40,291 nucleotides of DNA from a virus. The translations under genes were made by a program, and so were the position numbers. Every line of letters starts with the position of its first letter. Within the stretch, counting starts at the first letter, position 1. Below the pieces are notes generated by a model. It worked only from the letters and a program-made list of their open reading frames with translations. It ran no database searches and had not been told where the DNA came from. The stretch is from positions 1 to 40,291 of IMG/VR virus record IMGVR_UViG_3300042882_000221; one strand, 5' to 3'. Shown here one piece after another: positions 39,898 through 40,291 of this stretch.

Positions 39898-40138
39898 CTT
39901 TGTTCTTTTTTTTAAGTGACAGAATTCTACCTGCTGTAGTAATTCCAAATGCTCCAAGTGTAAGAATCATAAACCCATCAAAGATAAACTCTTTTATGAT
40001 AAGCTCTTTACTCAGGATACCTGTGATTACATCCACTACTAGGATAAACACCATAGCAAAGAATGCTACTACACCTACAAATGCTTGCTCATTTATTTGA
40101 TTGTCATCTGAGATGAGCTCTCTAAAAAACTTTTTCAT
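39863..40138 (-). CDS. Holin
   Basis: The 91-residue protein has two hydrophobic helices (about 18-42 and 51-73) between a polar N-terminus and a highly charged C-terminal tail (KKKNKDESNKDGESRD). This plan fits a class II-type holin that times lysis by forming membrane lesions. The ATG overlaps the previous stop (ATGA), and the lysozyme start lies inside its end. Function by topology and neighbours; no sequence family is claimed. Confidence 0.82.
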   Translation of the reverse strand: MKKFFRELISDDNQINEQAFVGVVAFFAMVFILVVDVITGILSKELIIKEFIFDGFMILTLGAFGITTAGRILSLKKKNKDESNKDGESRD

Positions 40139-40291
40139 AGTGTGTCTGATTTAGTTTTCCCCCAGAAATTCTTCTGCTCTTTAATAACTACTGTATCATG
40201 AATAACAATAGTGTCATGAATGTAAATTCTTACCTTTTTAATAACCTCAATAGTTTCTGCAACTGGTGTTTGTGCTAGTTCACCTTCTGCA
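40135..40291 (-). CDS. C-terminal end of an upstream lysis-region gene (spanin-like?), partial
   Basis: The frame is open at the right window edge, with 51 residues visible, ending in TGA that overlaps the holin start (ATGA). The visible part has alternating beta-like residues (VRIYIHDTIVIHDTVVIKEQ) and ends NFWGKTKSDTL. I recall similar tails just before holin genes in Bacteroidota phages, where they might belong to Rz-like (spanin) proteins. The N-terminus lies beyond the window, so a membrane anchor cannot be checked. Confidence 0.7.
   Translation of the reverse strand, partial: AEGELAQTPVAETIEVIKKVRIYIHDTIVIHDTVVIKEQKNFWGKTKSDTL

Noticed and set aside
39898-39957. Upstream start for the lysozyme gene
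   Set aside because: The extra 20 residues are another frame of the holin gene and do not belong to the GH24 fold, which starts with MKVTKTGKAG.
1-40291. tRNA genes, CRISPR arrays, insertion sequences or integrase
   Set aside because: No cloverleaf sequence, regularly spaced repeats, transposase or recombinase frames were noticed, and there is almost no free intergenic space.
1-40291. Stop-codon reassignment (TAG or TGA read as amino acid), as in some crAss-like phages
   Set aside because: All structural genes read through to normal lengths under the standard code, with TAA, TAG (25628) and TGA (40135) at sensible gene ends.

Overview
The window is a 40.3 kb stretch of an AT-rich, tailed double-stranded DNA phage genome. 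Every supported gene lies on the minus strand, so transcription runs from position 40291 towards 1. The genes are packed with 1-35 nt overlaps or very short gaps. The order (lysis cassette, HU/IHF-like protein, PD-(D/E)XK nuclease, large terminase, portal, acidic scaffold-like protein, major capsid protein, head/tail completion proteins, fibre-like proteins, a second HU/IHF-like protein, ring proteins, a giant muzzle/stabilization protein, then very large internal or ejection proteins) matches the virion module of crAss-like phages (Crassvirales) and related short-tailed phages of Bacteroidota. A Bacteroidota host is also suggested by A/C-rich leaders without clear Shine-Dalgarno sites and by TATATTTG boxes that resemble the Bacteroidota -7 element. 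Assignments come from motif reading and memory of protein families. No database search was possible.

Layout in transcription order. 40291-38806: end of a spanin-like gene, holin, GH24 lysozyme, M15 peptidase and a 52-residue protein, closed by a strong terminator near 38760. 38692-36057: coiled-coil protein, winged-helix-like protein, HU/IHF-like protein, Cys-rich zinc-finger-like protein, PD-(D/E)XK nuclease and a possible small terminase. 36057-28110: TerL, portal, scaffold-like protein and major capsid protein, followed by a hairpin. 28019-20944: a conserved 339-residue protein, then a run of ten small, mostly very basic proteins (26972-22101), a ring-like protein, a Dps-like protein and an abundant-looking 542-residue virion protein. 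19172-13950: a Cys-rich fibre/adaptor block. 13824-1: HU/IHF-like protein, two ring/tail-tube-like proteins, the muzzle protein, a large protein with an HExxH metallopeptidase signature, and the start of another giant virion protein that leaves the window.

The most unusual elements are (1) a short motif, hydrophobic-[K/Q]-x-G-G or A-Q-x-G, repeated some 27 times across otherwise unrelated virion proteins, in the same genome as a large protein carrying an HExxH signature; (2) a 149-residue protein with the exact ferroxidase residue spacing of Dps mini-ferritins; (3) the cluster of histone-like, Lys/Ala/Gly-rich small proteins, several with Gly-rich membrane-like segments; (4) a nine-base leader motif AAACCAACA placed 2-5 nt before three start codons. 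Together these suggest a virion with an unusually elaborate internal protein cargo. That is inference, not something the sequence proves.

No tRNA, CRISPR array, insertion sequence or integrase was seen, and no gene-free stretch exceeds about 125 bases.
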